NCBI GenBank assembly: GCA_963825505.1
Contig: CAWGTL010000018.1
Coordinates: 124,001 to 188,000, forward strand
From: JBBQSN01 sp963825505
GTDB lineage: Bacteria > Actinomycetota > Actinomycetes > Actinomycetales > CAWJMD01
Direction: 5' to 3'
DNA: 64,000 nt
How positions within the stretch are numbered: the stretch's first letter is position 1; every line of letters starts with the position of its first letter. Positions 1 to 7,669 of this stretch are shown piece after piece. A program made the position numbers and the translations under genes. The notes beneath the pieces are model-generated. The model was given only the letters and a program-made list of their open reading frames with translations. It searched no databases and was not told the origin of the DNA.

Positions 1-706
1 CGTTCCAGGTCCGGAGCTGGTGCTCGAAGTCGTTGCGGCCGCCGCGGCGCCCGGAGCCTGCGTGGCGGACGGTGTAGACCATTCCGTTGTCGGTCAGCGT
101 GGAGGCTGGGATGCCGTGCAGGGTTGCGGTTTTGCGGAACGTTGCCCTCACGATCGGGGTGGTGACGCGGCGGTGGGCGGACACGTGCAGTGCGTAGCGG
201 GTGCAGTCGTCGAGCCAGGTGATGATCTCGACGTCGGGGCCTGGTGACCCGTCGGGGTGGGTGAGCCGGTAGTGGGTGAAGTCGGACTGCCAGGTCTCGT
301 TCGGCATCGTGGCTTCGAACCGGATGTAGCAGGACTTGGGGCGTTTCTTGGGTTCGGGGGTGACTGCGCCGTGGCGGGTCAGGATCCGGTGGATCGTGGC
401 CCGCGACAGCGTGACGCCGTGGTGCTGGGTCAGGTGCCACCTGAGGGTGTCGGCGCCGGCGTCGTGGCCGGCCTCGAGGAGTTCCTTGCGCAGGCGTAGC
501 ACCAGCTCGACGGCCTCGGTCGCCGTCGCGCTCGGTGAGGTCCTGGGGCGCCGGGACCGGGGTTCGAACGCGGCCTCGCCTTCGTCTCGGTAGCGGGCCA
601 TGAGCCTGCTGACGGTGGCTTCGGACAGGCCGTAGGTCCGGGCGGCCTGGGCCTGGGACAGGCCCTGCTTGGTGATGGCTGTGATGACCAGCCTTGCTCT
701 CGACAC
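1..706 (-). CDS. IS481 family transposase, 5' part only
   Basis: DDE transposase for movement of the insertion sequence. The minus-strand frame opens at GTG 706, just after an in-frame TGA, and stays open to the window edge (235 codons). The N-terminus is a helix-turn-helix of IS481/IS30 type (motif SQAQAARTYGLSEATVSRL, about residues 17-35). It is followed by a segment typical of HTH-rve proteins and the start of the integrase core. NETWQSDFTHY carries the first catalytic Asp, and LTDNGMVYT lies where the second catalytic Asp is expected. The third acidic residue lies beyond the edge. Confidence in family is high; completeness cannot be judged. Confidence 0.85.
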   Translation of the reverse strand, partial: MSRARLVITAITKQGLSQAQAARTYGLSEATVSRLMARYRDEGEAAFEPRSRRPRTSPSATATEAVELVLRLRKELLEAGHDAGADTLRWHLTQHHGVTLSRATIHRILTRHGAVTPEPKKRPKSCYIRFEATMPNETWQSDFTHYRLTHPDGSPGPDVEIITWLDDCTRYALHVSAHRRVTTPIVRATFRKTATLHGIPASTLTDNGMVYTVRHAGSGRRGGRNDFEHQLRTWN

Positions 707-735
707 AGGCGAGCATCACGGACCGCTCTTGCGTA

Positions 736-775
736 TGTCGTGAGACATCCCTTGCAGATGTCCTGAGCCAGGACA
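736..775. repeat. IS481-like terminal inverted-repeat region
   Basis: Palindromic end of the insertion sequence. TGTCCTG-AGC-CAGGACA is a perfect 7-bp inverted repeat (759-775), and TGTCGTGAGACATC (736-749) holds a further GACATC box pairing with GATGTC at 757-762. Such boxes at the transposase-proximal end probably serve as transposase-binding sites and overlap its promoter. Confidence 0.55.
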
Positions 776-951
776 CTGTCAGCCCGACTTTCGGGGCCTG
801 ACCTGCTGACGCGGGTCAGGCCCATTCTTCGTGTCCATCCGCGCCGGCCCCGACAGCCACCAGGACCTGACCTCGGGGACCCAGTGGCTCCCACCGCGGC
901 CGGGACGAACCTGACGTACGTCGCGCGCACCTTCTCAGTGATGTACGTTAT

Positions 952-967
952 TCCAAAGATCTTTGGA
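952..967. promoter_or_regulatory. Putative ArsR operator overlapping the ribosome-binding site
   Basis: TCCAAAGATCTTTGGA is a perfect 16-bp palindrome. It ends inside the GGAGGAGG ribosome-binding site (965-972) of the ArsR-rhodanese gene starting at 977. ArsR-family repressors typically bind such AT-cored palindromes next to their own gene, so autoregulation of the redox operon is likely. Confidence 0.6.
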
Positions 968-976
968 GGAGGTTCC

Positions 977-1663
977 TTGGACAAGCGTGAGACCCGAGGC
1001 GCGGTCTTCGACCAGCTCGCGGTCGTGGGCAAGGCGTTCGCCAGCGCGAAGCGGCTCGAGCTGATCGACCTGCTGAGCCAGGGCGAGCGCACAGTGGAGT
1101 CGCTGGCCCGTGAGGCCGGCCTGGGAGTGAGCACCGCCTCCGCCCACCTGCAGGTGCTCAAGCTCTCCGACCTCGTGTCGACCCGCCGCGAGGGCACGCG
1201 GGTCCACTACCGGCTCGCCGGTGAGGACGTCGCCCGGCTGTACGCCCTGATGCAGACGGTGGCGCGAGAGCACTCGGCGAACGTCGACCGCGCCCTGGAG
1301 TCCTACTTCGGCGAGAGCGGCATCGACGACGGTGGGGTCGTCGAGATCTCGCGCGAGGAGCTGCGCGCCCGGATGAAGAGCGGCGACGTCGTGCTGATCG
1401 ACGTCCGACCCGCCGAGGAGTACGCCGCCGGCCACATCCCCGGCGCTCGGTCGGTACCGTTCGGGCGCCTCGCAGAGGACCTCACCCAGATCGACGGCCT
1501 CGACGAGGACGCTGACATCGTCGCGTACTGCCGCGGTGCGTACTGCGTGCTCGCCCACGATGCGGTCCGCCTGCTCCGGGCCCGGGGCCGCGCCGCCCGG
1601 CGCCTCGAGCAGGGCCTGCTCGAGTGGCGCACCGAGGGCAACCCCGTGGCCGTCGTCGCGTGA
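977..1663 (+). CDS. ArsR-family regulator fused to a rhodanese domain
   Basis: A 228-residue fusion predicted to sense sulfane sulfur or thiol stress and control the adjacent redox genes. Residues about 10-90 form the winged helix (SVESLAREAGLGVST-type HTH region). Residues about 115-220 form a rhodanese domain with the VLIDVRPAEEYAAGHIPGA signature. The active-site loop CRGAYC places Cys185 as the persulfide-carrying residue, with a second Cys at 190. TTG 977 was chosen because GGAGGAGG ends 4 nt upstream; a longer ATG-started frame would read through the operator palindrome. The stop overlaps the next gene by four bases, indicating translational coupling. Function as a repressor is inferred from family. 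Confidence 0.85.
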   Translation: MDKRETRGAVFDQLAVVGKAFASAKRLELIDLLSQGERTVESLAREAGLGVSTASAHLQVLKLSDLVSTRREGTRVHYRLAGEDVARLYALMQTVAREHSANVDRALESYFGESGIDDGGVVEISREELRARMKSGDVVLIDVRPAEEYAAGHIPGARSVPFGRLAEDLTQIDGLDEDADIVAYCRGAYCVLAHDAVRLLRARGRAARRLEQGLLEWRTEGNPVAVVA

Positions 1664-2163
1664 GCACCGCCGTCTCTCGGCTGCCGCGGCCGGGCACGTC
1701 CTGGCCGCTGCGACGCCGGATCGTGGCGGTGGTGGCCGCGATCGGCTACACGCTGCTGATCGCGATACCCACCGACCTGATCGACAACCCGGTCTTCAGC
1801 CGCGAGATCCCGCCGACCTGGTGGTCGTGGCCCGCGCTGGTCGCGTCCTCGACGCTCGCTGGCCTGCTCACCGCGACCTACGTCCGGGTCCCGGACACGG
1901 CGGTCGCAGCCGTCGGGTCGACCGGCGAGGAGGGCGCTCTCGACGGGTCCGCCAAAGGCGGATACGTCGGCGGACTACTGACCTTCTTCGCGGTCGGCTG
2001 CCCGGTCTGCAACAAGCTCGTGCTCCTGGCTCTCGGAACCTCGGGCGCGATGACGTGGTTCGAACCCGTCCAGCCAGTCCTGTCCCTCGTCGCCATCGGC
2101 GCCCTGGCCTGGGCGTTGCGTGCCCGGCTGGCCGCAGGTGCGTCCTGCGCCATCCCCACCTGA
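1660..2163 (+). CDS. Membrane protein with a CPVC motif
   Basis: Unnamed 167-residue integral membrane protein. Hydrophobic segments lie at about residues 17-40, 50-68, 105-125 and 135-155. Between segments two and three is a glycine-rich loop leading into FFAVGCPVCNK, a CxxC pair at the membrane face. The CxxC, and the genes for a DsbA-like protein and a CcdA-like protein downstream, suggest a role in thiol-disulfide exchange. It overlaps the regulator gene (GTGA at 1660-1663), so expression is coupled. No catalytic assignment can be made from sequence alone. Confidence 0.75.
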   Translation: MSTAVSRLPRPGTSWPLRRRIVAVVAAIGYTLLIAIPTDLIDNPVFSREIPPTWWSWPALVASSTLAGLLTATYVRVPDTAVAAVGSTGEEGALDGSAKGGYVGGLLTFFAVGCPVCNKLVLLALGTSGAMTWFEPVQPVLSLVAIGALAWALRARLAAGASCAIPT

Positions 2164-2192
2164 CCCCGCACCCACGATCCCCGGAGGACCCC

Positions 2193-2927
2193 GTGCCGCA
2201 CGCGCCAGCCCGCAAGAAGGGCCTGATCCCGCTCGTGATCGCCACCGTGGCCGGCCTCGTCGCTGCCGCCCTGCTGCTCACCCCCGCCTCGGGAGATCCC
2301 CGCGATCCCGAGCGTTCGGTGGCCGGTGCCACCCGCGACGCCTCCCAGCCACCCGTCGACCCCGCGGACGACCCGCTGACCGGGCTCGTCCGCCGGGACG
2401 CCGACGAGGTGACCGCGATCGGCGACGTCGACGCCCCGGTCGTGATGCTGAACTACTCGGAGTTCCAGTGCCCGTTCTGCGGGAAGTTCGCGAGGAGCAC
2501 CGAGCGGACCCTCGTGGAGAAGTACGTCGAGGACGGCACGCTGCGGATCGAGTGGCGCGACTTCCCTTACCTGGGCGAGGAGTCCACCCGCGCCGCCGTG
2601 GCCGCCCGTGCAGCCGGTGAGCAGGGCAAGTTCTGGGAGTTCCACGACGCGCTGTTCGCCGACCAGGCCCCGCCCAACAGCGGCAGCCTGACCGAGGACC
2701 ACCTGGTCGGTGTCGCGAGCGACCTTGGGCTCGACACCGAGAGGTTCCGCACGGACATGTCGTCCCGCACGATCGCGGACGCCGTGGCGCGCGACTTCAG
2801 CGAGGGCCAGCAGATCGGCGTCACCGGCACCCCCGCGTTCGTGGTCAACGGACGGCCGATCATCGGCGCCCAGCCGACCGAGGTCTTCGTCGACGCGATC
2901 GAAGAGGCGGCGGAGGCTGCGCGGTGA
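2193..2927 (+). CDS. Membrane-anchored DsbA-family thioredoxin
   Basis: Extracytoplasmic thiol oxidoreductase of the DsbA/Thioredoxin_4 type, 244 residues. An N-terminal uncleaved signal anchor (about residues 10-32) precedes a linker. The thioredoxin fold follows with active site FQCPFCGKF (Cys93 and Cys96). A helical insert follows, and the cis-proline loop is VTGTPAFVVNG near residue 215. GTG 2193 is preceded by GGAGG at 2183-2187. The end overlaps the next gene by four bases. Electrons probably reach it through the CcdA-like protein encoded next, or it oxidises secreted proteins; direction is not decided by sequence. Confidence 0.88.
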   Translation: MPHAPARKKGLIPLVIATVAGLVAAALLLTPASGDPRDPERSVAGATRDASQPPVDPADDPLTGLVRRDADEVTAIGDVDAPVVMLNYSEFQCPFCGKFARSTERTLVEKYVEDGTLRIEWRDFPYLGEESTRAAVAARAAGEQGKFWEFHDALFADQAPPNSGSLTEDHLVGVASDLGLDTERFRTDMSSRTIADAVARDFSEGQQIGVTGTPAFVVNGRPIIGAQPTEVFVDAIEEAAEAAR

Positions 2928-3838
2928 TCGAGGTCGGCCTGCTGGCCGCCTTCGCGGCGGGCGTCCTGGCGCTGCTCTCCCCGTGCAGCGCGCTGCTGCT
3001 GCCGTCGTTCTTCGCGTACGCGTTCGCGAACCGCACCGCGCTCCTGCTGCGCACCGCCCTGTTCTACGTCGGCCTGACGATCACCCTGGTGCCGCTCGGG
3101 ACAGGGGCAGGTGCGGCCAGCGCGCTGTTCTACGGCCACCGGAGCCTGCTGATCCTCTTCGCGGGCTGGTCGATCATCGCGCTCGGCCTGCTCCAGATCC
3201 TCGGTCGCAGCTTCGCGATGCCGTTCGCCGGACGCCTGCAGGCCTGGTCCCACCGACGGTCGGCGAAGAACGCCGGCGGCAAGGCGACCTGGTTCTCGAC
3301 GGTGGCTCTCGGCGCGGTCTACGGGCTCGCCGGCTTCTGCTCCGGTCCGATCCTCGGCGCGATCCTGACCGTGGCCGCGACGCAGGACTCGCCGCTGCAG
3401 GGCGGCGTGCTCCTCGCCACCTACGCACTCGGCATGGCGGCCCCGCTGTTCGTCCTCGCCGCGCTGTGGGACCGGCTCCAGCTCGGTCGACGATCATGGC
3501 TGCGCGGCAGGATGCTGAACGTCGGCCCGCTCGCCGTGCACAGCACGTCGCTGGTCTCCGGCCTGCTGTTCGTCACGATCGGCGTGCTGTTCCTGCGCTT
3601 CGACGGCACCGCCGGGATCAGCGGGGTGCTCGGGCTGGGCGACACCACCGACATGGAATTCGGCGCGCAGCGCTGGGTCGCCGACCTGACCGCCGACGTC
3701 CCGCGGTGGGGCGTTCCGGCCGCAGTGGCTGTCGTCGCCGCCCTGTTCGCCTGGCGCCGTCGTCGCGGACCGAGTGACGGACCTAGCGCCGGTCGCTCGG
3801 ATGCACCCGAGGACCGAGAGACGACCGTCTCCTCATGA
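2924..3838 (+). CDS. ccdA: CcdA/DsbD-like transmembrane electron carrier
   Basis: A 304-residue membrane protein of the cytochrome c biogenesis DsbD/CcdA family, which moves reducing equivalents from cytoplasmic thioredoxin across the membrane. About seven hydrophobic segments are visible. The two expected membrane cysteines appear as LLSPCSALLLPSF (residue about 21) and LAGFCSGPILGA (about 137). A hydrophilic C-terminal tail with charged residues ends the protein. GTG 2924 overlaps the DsbA-like stop. As last gene of a four-gene operon it is the likely redox partner of the DsbA-like protein. The gene symbol is by family resemblance only. Confidence 0.82.
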   Translation: MIEVGLLAAFAAGVLALLSPCSALLLPSFFAYAFANRTALLLRTALFYVGLTITLVPLGTGAGAASALFYGHRSLLILFAGWSIIALGLLQILGRSFAMPFAGRLQAWSHRRSAKNAGGKATWFSTVALGAVYGLAGFCSGPILGAILTVAATQDSPLQGGVLLATYALGMAAPLFVLAALWDRLQLGRRSWLRGRMLNVGPLAVHSTSLVSGLLFVTIGVLFLRFDGTAGISGVLGLGDTTDMEFGAQRWVADLTADVPRWGVPAAVAVVAALFAWRRRRGPSDGPSAGRSDAPEDRETTVSS

Positions 3839-4110
3839 GGGACGGCCGCCGCTGCTGACTCGGTCGGAGCATGCCCGGGGGCCCTTGGACTCTGCGCGGC
3901 GTCGCCGGATGCGGGAAGGCTGGCCGAGACCAGCCGAGGCGGTCCTCGAGAGGCGCCAGGCGCCATTCGAGCGCGAAGACGGGCGGTGATGTCGTGACAG
4001 CCTCTGTGTCCACATCGACCACTGGACACCACGGTCTGGCGGCCCACGAGGTGGTGCTGCTGCTGGAGACCGATCCCCATCGCGGTACCGCGACGGTCCG
4101 CCGGCGGTGG

Positions 4111-4497
4111 CTAGGACGCTTCTGGTGGCACCGCGAAGACCGCCCACACGGCCTTGCCGTCGGGGTCGAGGTCGACGCCCCACTCGCGGCTCAGCTGGTC
4201 CACGATCCGCAGGCCGCGACCGTTGGGGCCCTGGGCCGGGGGGTCGGGCAGGGCCACGGCGACGGGCAGCGCGTCGCGGACCTCCAGCCGCAGCGACGCC
4301 TCGTGCCTGCTGATGGTGACGCTGAACGGCGTGGCGGCGTGCAGCACGGCGTTGGTGGCGAGCTCGGAGACCACCAGGCGGAGCACCAGCGCGGCGTCGA
4401 GGAGACCACCGGTGTGAAGGTGGTCGACCACGAAGGTCCGGGCCTCCGCGACGTGGCTCACGTCGTTCGGCCAGCTCCGCTGATACGTCCACGTCAT
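4111..4497 (-). CDS. Anti-sigma-factor-type ATP-binding protein (RsbW-like HATPase)
   Basis: A 128-residue single-domain GHKL ATPase resembling RsbW/SpoIIAB serine kinases, which bind and inactivate sigma factors or regulate anti-sigma antagonists. The N-box is seen in SELATNAVLHA (about residues 45-55). The G1-type acidic motif follows in LEVRDALP, and the ATP-lid motif is GPNGRGLRIVDQLS. No membrane segment. ATG 4497 was chosen; an in-frame GTG four codons upstream is possible. It is divergent from the GAF-ANTAR genes, which are also signalling proteins. No cognate sigma or anti-anti-sigma gene is adjacent, so the partner is unknown. Confidence 0.85.
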   Translation of the reverse strand: MTWTYQRSWPNDVSHVAEARTFVVDHLHTGGLLDAALVLRLVVSELATNAVLHAATPFSVTISRHEASLRLEVRDALPVAVALPDPPAQGPNGRGLRIVDQLSREWGVDLDPDGKAVWAVFAVPPEAS

Positions 4498-4641
4498 GGT
4501 GCCGGGCACCGGCAGACCTCGCTCCCCTGGAGGGCGACCGCTCTCATGGCGAGGTCTGGGCGATGGGCTACGGTCCGTCCCCTTCATCCTCCCCCCGGAC
4601 ACCGTGCCGCGCAATGCCGCGCGCCGTCGGCCAGGAGTAAC

Positions 4642-5389
4642 GTGGACAGGACGGTCCTCGCTCGCGCTGGCCGACTGGAGCGCGGCAGGTCGTTCGGTGC
4701 GCAGATGACGAGGGACGGCTGGCTCGGCGTGGACCACCGCTTCGGGGGGGCGGGCGACCGCCTCGAGGAGGTGTGCAGGACGTGCGTGCTCGAGGCGGGG
4801 GTCGACGGCGCGGGTCTGACGTTGGCGTCGACGGACGGCACCCCCGAGACCGTGTTCGCCACCGACACCGTCGCGGCCCAGGTCGAGGACCTGCAGTTCA
4901 CCCTCGGCGAGGGGCCGTGCGTCGAGGCGGTCCGCACCGGGGAGGCCGTGGTGGCGCCCCACCTCGGCGTGACCGACCTGGCCCGCTGGCCCGCGTTCGG
5001 GCGGGAGGCGGCTGCCATCGGGGTGGCGGCGGTGTTCGCCCTCCCGGTGCGCTTCGGGGCGGACTGCGTCGGTGCGCTCGGACTGCACCGGCTGACGCCC
5101 GGCCCGCTCGACCGGCGCCAGCTGGCCTCCGCGGTCGGGGGCCACCGACGCGGCGGCCACCCTGCTGGCCGACGGCACCACGGACGGGCTCACCCGCGTC
5201 GTGCCGCTGACGACGTACCGGATGGTCGTGCACCAGGCGGCGGGCATGGCCATGGTGCAGCTGGGGACCAGCCTCCCCGAGGCACTGGTCCGCCTGCGGG
5301 CCGCGGCGTTCGCCGAGGGCATCTCGATCAACGACCTCGCCACCGATCTGGTCAGCCGACGTCGTCGCCTGGCACGGGAGGAAGCATGA
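4642..5389 (+). pseudogene. GAF-ANTAR protein interrupted by a frameshift
   Basis: The upstream part (frame of 4642/4705) encodes a GAF domain with the LGEGPCVEAVRTG motif typical of actinobacterial GAF-ANTAR regulators. Reading then loses homology at a run of five Gs (5137-5141). Dropping one G restores a frame encoding a helical linker and the ANTAR RNA-binding domain (AAGMAMVQLGTSLPEALVRL, then SINDLATDLV), ending at 5389. GTG 4642 has AGGAG four bases upstream; ATG 4705 is the alternative. The stop overlaps the start of the second GAF-ANTAR gene (ATGA). Either a recent single-base insertion or a homopolymer sequencing error. If intact it would bind two-hexaloop RNA to antiterminate transcription. 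Confidence 0.75.
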
Positions 5390-6168
5390 GCACACCGACC
5401 GGTCCGGAACGGGCCACCACCGCGCACGACCCCCACGACGCGCGCAAGTACGTGCGCCTCGCCCAGCGGTTCGTGTCCCTGGCCGACACGCTCGTCGACG
5501 ACTACGACGTCGTCGACCTCCTCGAGCACCTGGTGGAGTCCTGCGTCGACCTGCTCGGCGTCAGCCAGGTGGGCCTGATGCTGGTGGCGCCGGACGGGTC
5601 GCTGAACCTGGTGGCGTCCTCGAGCGAGGCGACCCGGCTGCTGGAGCTGCTGCAGATCCAGGGCGAGCAGGGCCCGTGCGTCGAGTGCGTGCGCACCGGC
5701 GCCCCGGTCGGGGTGGAGGACGTCCGCACCACCGCCGGGCGGTGGCCCCGCTTCTCCGCGGCGGCCGACGCCGCCGGCTTCCGCTCGGTGCACGCCCTTC
5801 CGATGCGGCTGCGGGACGAGACGATCGGCGGGATCAACCTGTTCGGCGCGGCCGACCAGGCGCCGCTCGGTCTCGGCGACCAGCGGATCGCCCAGGCTCT
5901 GGCCGACGTCGCGACCATCGGGATCCTGCAGCAGCGCTCGGTGCACCGCGCCTCGCACCTGGCTGAGCAGCTGCAGGCGGCGCTCAGCACGCGGATCGTC
6001 GTCGAGCAGGCCAAGGGCGTGCTCGCCGAGCGCGGCGAGCTCGACATGGACACCGCCTTCGCGCGGCTTCGGGCGTACTGCCGCGACCACCGGCTCAAGC
6101 TCGGCTCGGTGTCAGCGGCCCTGGTGGCGCGCGAGCTCTCGCCGGACGTGGTGCTCGGAGCCCGATGA
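5386..6168 (+). CDS. GAF and ANTAR domain transcription antiterminator
   Basis: A 260-residue cytoplasmic regulator. The GAF domain spans about residues 38-180, with the EQGPCVECVRTGAPV motif and a small-molecule pocket of unknown ligand. It joins through a helix to a C-terminal ANTAR domain (about 198-250) with ALSTRIVVEQAKGVLAERG and DTAFARLRAYCR. ANTAR domains bind tandem-hairpin RNA and prevent termination. It overlaps the frameshifted paralogue by four bases, so the two probably arose by duplication and were co-translated. No ANTAR-target hairpin pair was recognised nearby. Confidence 0.88.
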   Translation: MSTPTGPERATTAHDPHDARKYVRLAQRFVSLADTLVDDYDVVDLLEHLVESCVDLLGVSQVGLMLVAPDGSLNLVASSSEATRLLELLQIQGEQGPCVECVRTGAPVGVEDVRTTAGRWPRFSAAADAAGFRSVHALPMRLRDETIGGINLFGAADQAPLGLGDQRIAQALADVATIGILQQRSVHRASHLAEQLQAALSTRIVVEQAKGVLAERGELDMDTAFARLRAYCRDHRLKLGSVSAALVARELSPDVVLGAR

Positions 6169-6229
6169 GTTCTGCGGGCCGCGGTGGTCTGATGGGTGAC
6201 ACCAGCAGCACCGGACCCGGAGGCCCGCC

Positions 6230-7144
6230 ATGACCGACCCCACGACCACCACCGCGACGGCGACGACGCCGGAGCCCCCGACCGTCGAGCCGCGCACCGT
6301 CGAGCTCGAGGTGCCCGGCGCCGTGCTGCGCTACGACGTGCGCGAGGGCGGCAGCGTCGACCAGGCACCGCTGGTGATGATCGGGTCGCCGATGGGGGCC
6401 GCCGGCTTCACCACCCTGGCCTCGCACTTCCCGGACCGGACGGTCGTCACCTACGACCCGCGCGGCGTGGAGCGCAGCGAGCGGAGCGACCCGAGCCCGA
6501 CGTCGACGCCGCAGCAGCACGCCGACGACGTGCACCGCGTGATCGAGGCGGTCGGCCGCGGGCCGGTGGACCTGGTGGCCAGCAGCGGGGGAGCGGTCAA
6601 CGCCCTCGAGCTGGTGGCGCAGCACCCGGACGACGTCCGCACCCTGGTGGCGCACGAGCCCCCGCTGGCCGCGCTGGTCGAGGACCGCGAGGCGGCCCTG
6701 GCAGCGTGCCAGGACATCCACGACACCTACCTGCGCGACGGGATGGGCACCGCGATGGCCAAGTTCATCGCGATCGTCTCCCACCGCGGCCCGGTGCCGG
6801 CGGACTTCGCCGAGCAGCCGGTGGACCCGTCGGTGTTCGGGCTGCCCACCGACGACGACGGCAACCGCGACGACGCGCTGCTGGGCCAGAACCTGCTGTC
6901 CTGCACGAGCCACGAGCCCGACCTCGGGGCCGTCGGGGCCGCGTCCACGCGGGTCGTGGTCGCCGTCGGGGAGGAGTCGGAGGGCCAGCTCGCGCGTCGC
7001 GGCGGCGAGGCCGTGGCGGCGCGGCTCGGCATCCCGGTCACGGTGTTCCCGGGCGACCACGCCGGCTTCCTCGGCGGCGAGTACGGCCAGACCGGCGTGC
7101 CGGACGAGTTCGCGGCCCGGCTGCGCGAGGTTCTCGGCGGCTGA
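6230..7144 (+). CDS. Alpha/beta hydrolase
   Basis: A 304-residue alpha/beta-fold hydrolase, probably cytoplasmic. After a Thr/Pro-rich N-terminus (about 1-25), the core shows the oxyanion strand LVMIGSPMG and the motif YDPRG. The nucleophile elbow is VASSGGAVNAL (Ser about 122), a variant of GxSxG with Ser in place of the first Gly. The catalytic His is in FPGDHAGFLGG (about 282). GGAGG lies 8 nt before ATG 6230. Substrate cannot be predicted. It stands alone between the GAF-ANTAR gene and a P-loop kinase gene. Confidence 0.82.
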   Translation: MTDPTTTTATATTPEPPTVEPRTVELEVPGAVLRYDVREGGSVDQAPLVMIGSPMGAAGFTTLASHFPDRTVVTYDPRGVERSERSDPSPTSTPQQHADDVHRVIEAVGRGPVDLVASSGGAVNALELVAQHPDDVRTLVAHEPPLAALVEDREAALAACQDIHDTYLRDGMGTAMAKFIAIVSHRGPVPADFAEQPVDPSVFGLPTDDDGNRDDALLGQNLLSCTSHEPDLGAVGAASTRVVVAVGEESEGQLARRGGEAVAARLGIPVTVFPGDHAGFLGGEYGQTGVPDEFAARLREVLGG

Positions 7145-7170
7145 GCGGACCGGCGGGCGTCCGGCGCGTC

Positions 7171-7176
7171 TACGGT
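7171..7176 (+). promoter_or_regulatory. -10 box of a leaderless promoter (P-loop kinase gene)
   Basis: TACGGT ends 7 nt before ATG 7184, putting the transcription start at or next to the start codon. No ribosome-binding site is present, consistent with leaderless translation. Confidence 0.45.
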
Positions 7177-7183
7177 GGGCCCC

Positions 7184-7666
7184 ATGACCCGGCTGGCGCT
7201 CGTCTGCGGGATGCCGGGCGCGGGCAAGACCGCCCTGGCCCGCGACCTCGCGCAGCGCTACGGCGCGGTCCGGATGTGCCCGGACGAGTGGCTCCTGGCG
7301 CTCGGCGCCGACGCGCACGTCGAGTCGCTGCGCGCCCGGCTCGAGGCGCTGCTGTGGGAGCAGGCGCTCGACGTCCTGCGCGCCGGGGCGCCGGTCGTCG
7401 TCGAGTTCGGCTCGTGGTCGCGCTGGGAGCGGGAGAAGCACCGGGTGGCGGCGCACCAGGTGGGCGCCTCGGTCGAGCTGCACGTGCTCGACGTCCCGCT
7501 CGAGGTGCGCTGGGGTCGTATCGAGCGACGCAACCGGCGCGGCGGCCAGGTGCAGGTCACCCACGAGCAGCTGGAGTCGTGGGAGCGGCTCTGGCAGCCG
7601 CCCACGCCCGGCGAGCTCGCCCTCTACGACCCTCCGCTGGCCGTCTCGGACCCTGGGACCAGCTGA
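7184..7666 (+). CDS. P-loop kinase-like ATPase (AAA_33 type)
   Basis: A 160-residue protein of the zeta-toxin/AAA_33-like kinase group. The Walker A motif GMPGAGKTALARDLA starts at residue 9. A DEW motif near residue 34 and a Walker B-like strand VVVEFGSWSRWE near 75 follow, then an arginine-rich lid (RWGRIERRNRR, about 112-122). Homologues phosphorylate small molecules or act in antibiotic modification; no substrate is apparent. ATG 7184 was preferred to GTG 7175 because a -10 box sits 7 nt upstream. It converges on the MFS exporter gene with a 3-bp gap. Confidence 0.78.
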   Translation: MTRLALVCGMPGAGKTALARDLAQRYGAVRMCPDEWLLALGADAHVESLRARLEALLWEQALDVLRAGAPVVVEFGSWSRWEREKHRVAAHQVGASVELHVLDVPLEVRWGRIERRNRRGGQVQVTHEQLESWERLWQPPTPGELALYDPPLAVSDPGTS

Positions 7667-7669
7667 GGA

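Larger units (their letters stand above)
1..775 (-). mobile_element. IS481-like insertion sequence, truncated by window edge
   Basis: The element holds a transposase reading leftward off the window (706 down to base 1) and a terminal region at about 736-775. The terminus contains nested inverted repeats: TGTCCTG (759-765) with CAGGACA (769-775), and GATGTC/GACATC copies. A TGT-type end fits IS481 elements. The other end and any target duplication lie outside the window. The element sits directly upstream of the thiol-redox operon, so it may mark a mobile boundary; that is inference. Confidence 0.8.

Noticed and set aside
884..976. N-terminal extension of the ArsR-rhodanese protein from the upstream start
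   Set aside because: It would read through the operator palindrome and ribosome-binding site; TTG 977 is correctly spaced from GGAGGAGG.
4081..4092. CGCGGTACCGCG palindrome as an operator or terminator
   Set aside because: Twelve-bp GC-rich palindromes are frequent by chance here, and there is no U-tract or nearby start; it lies at the convergent gap of 272 bp, which otherwise holds nothing recognisable.
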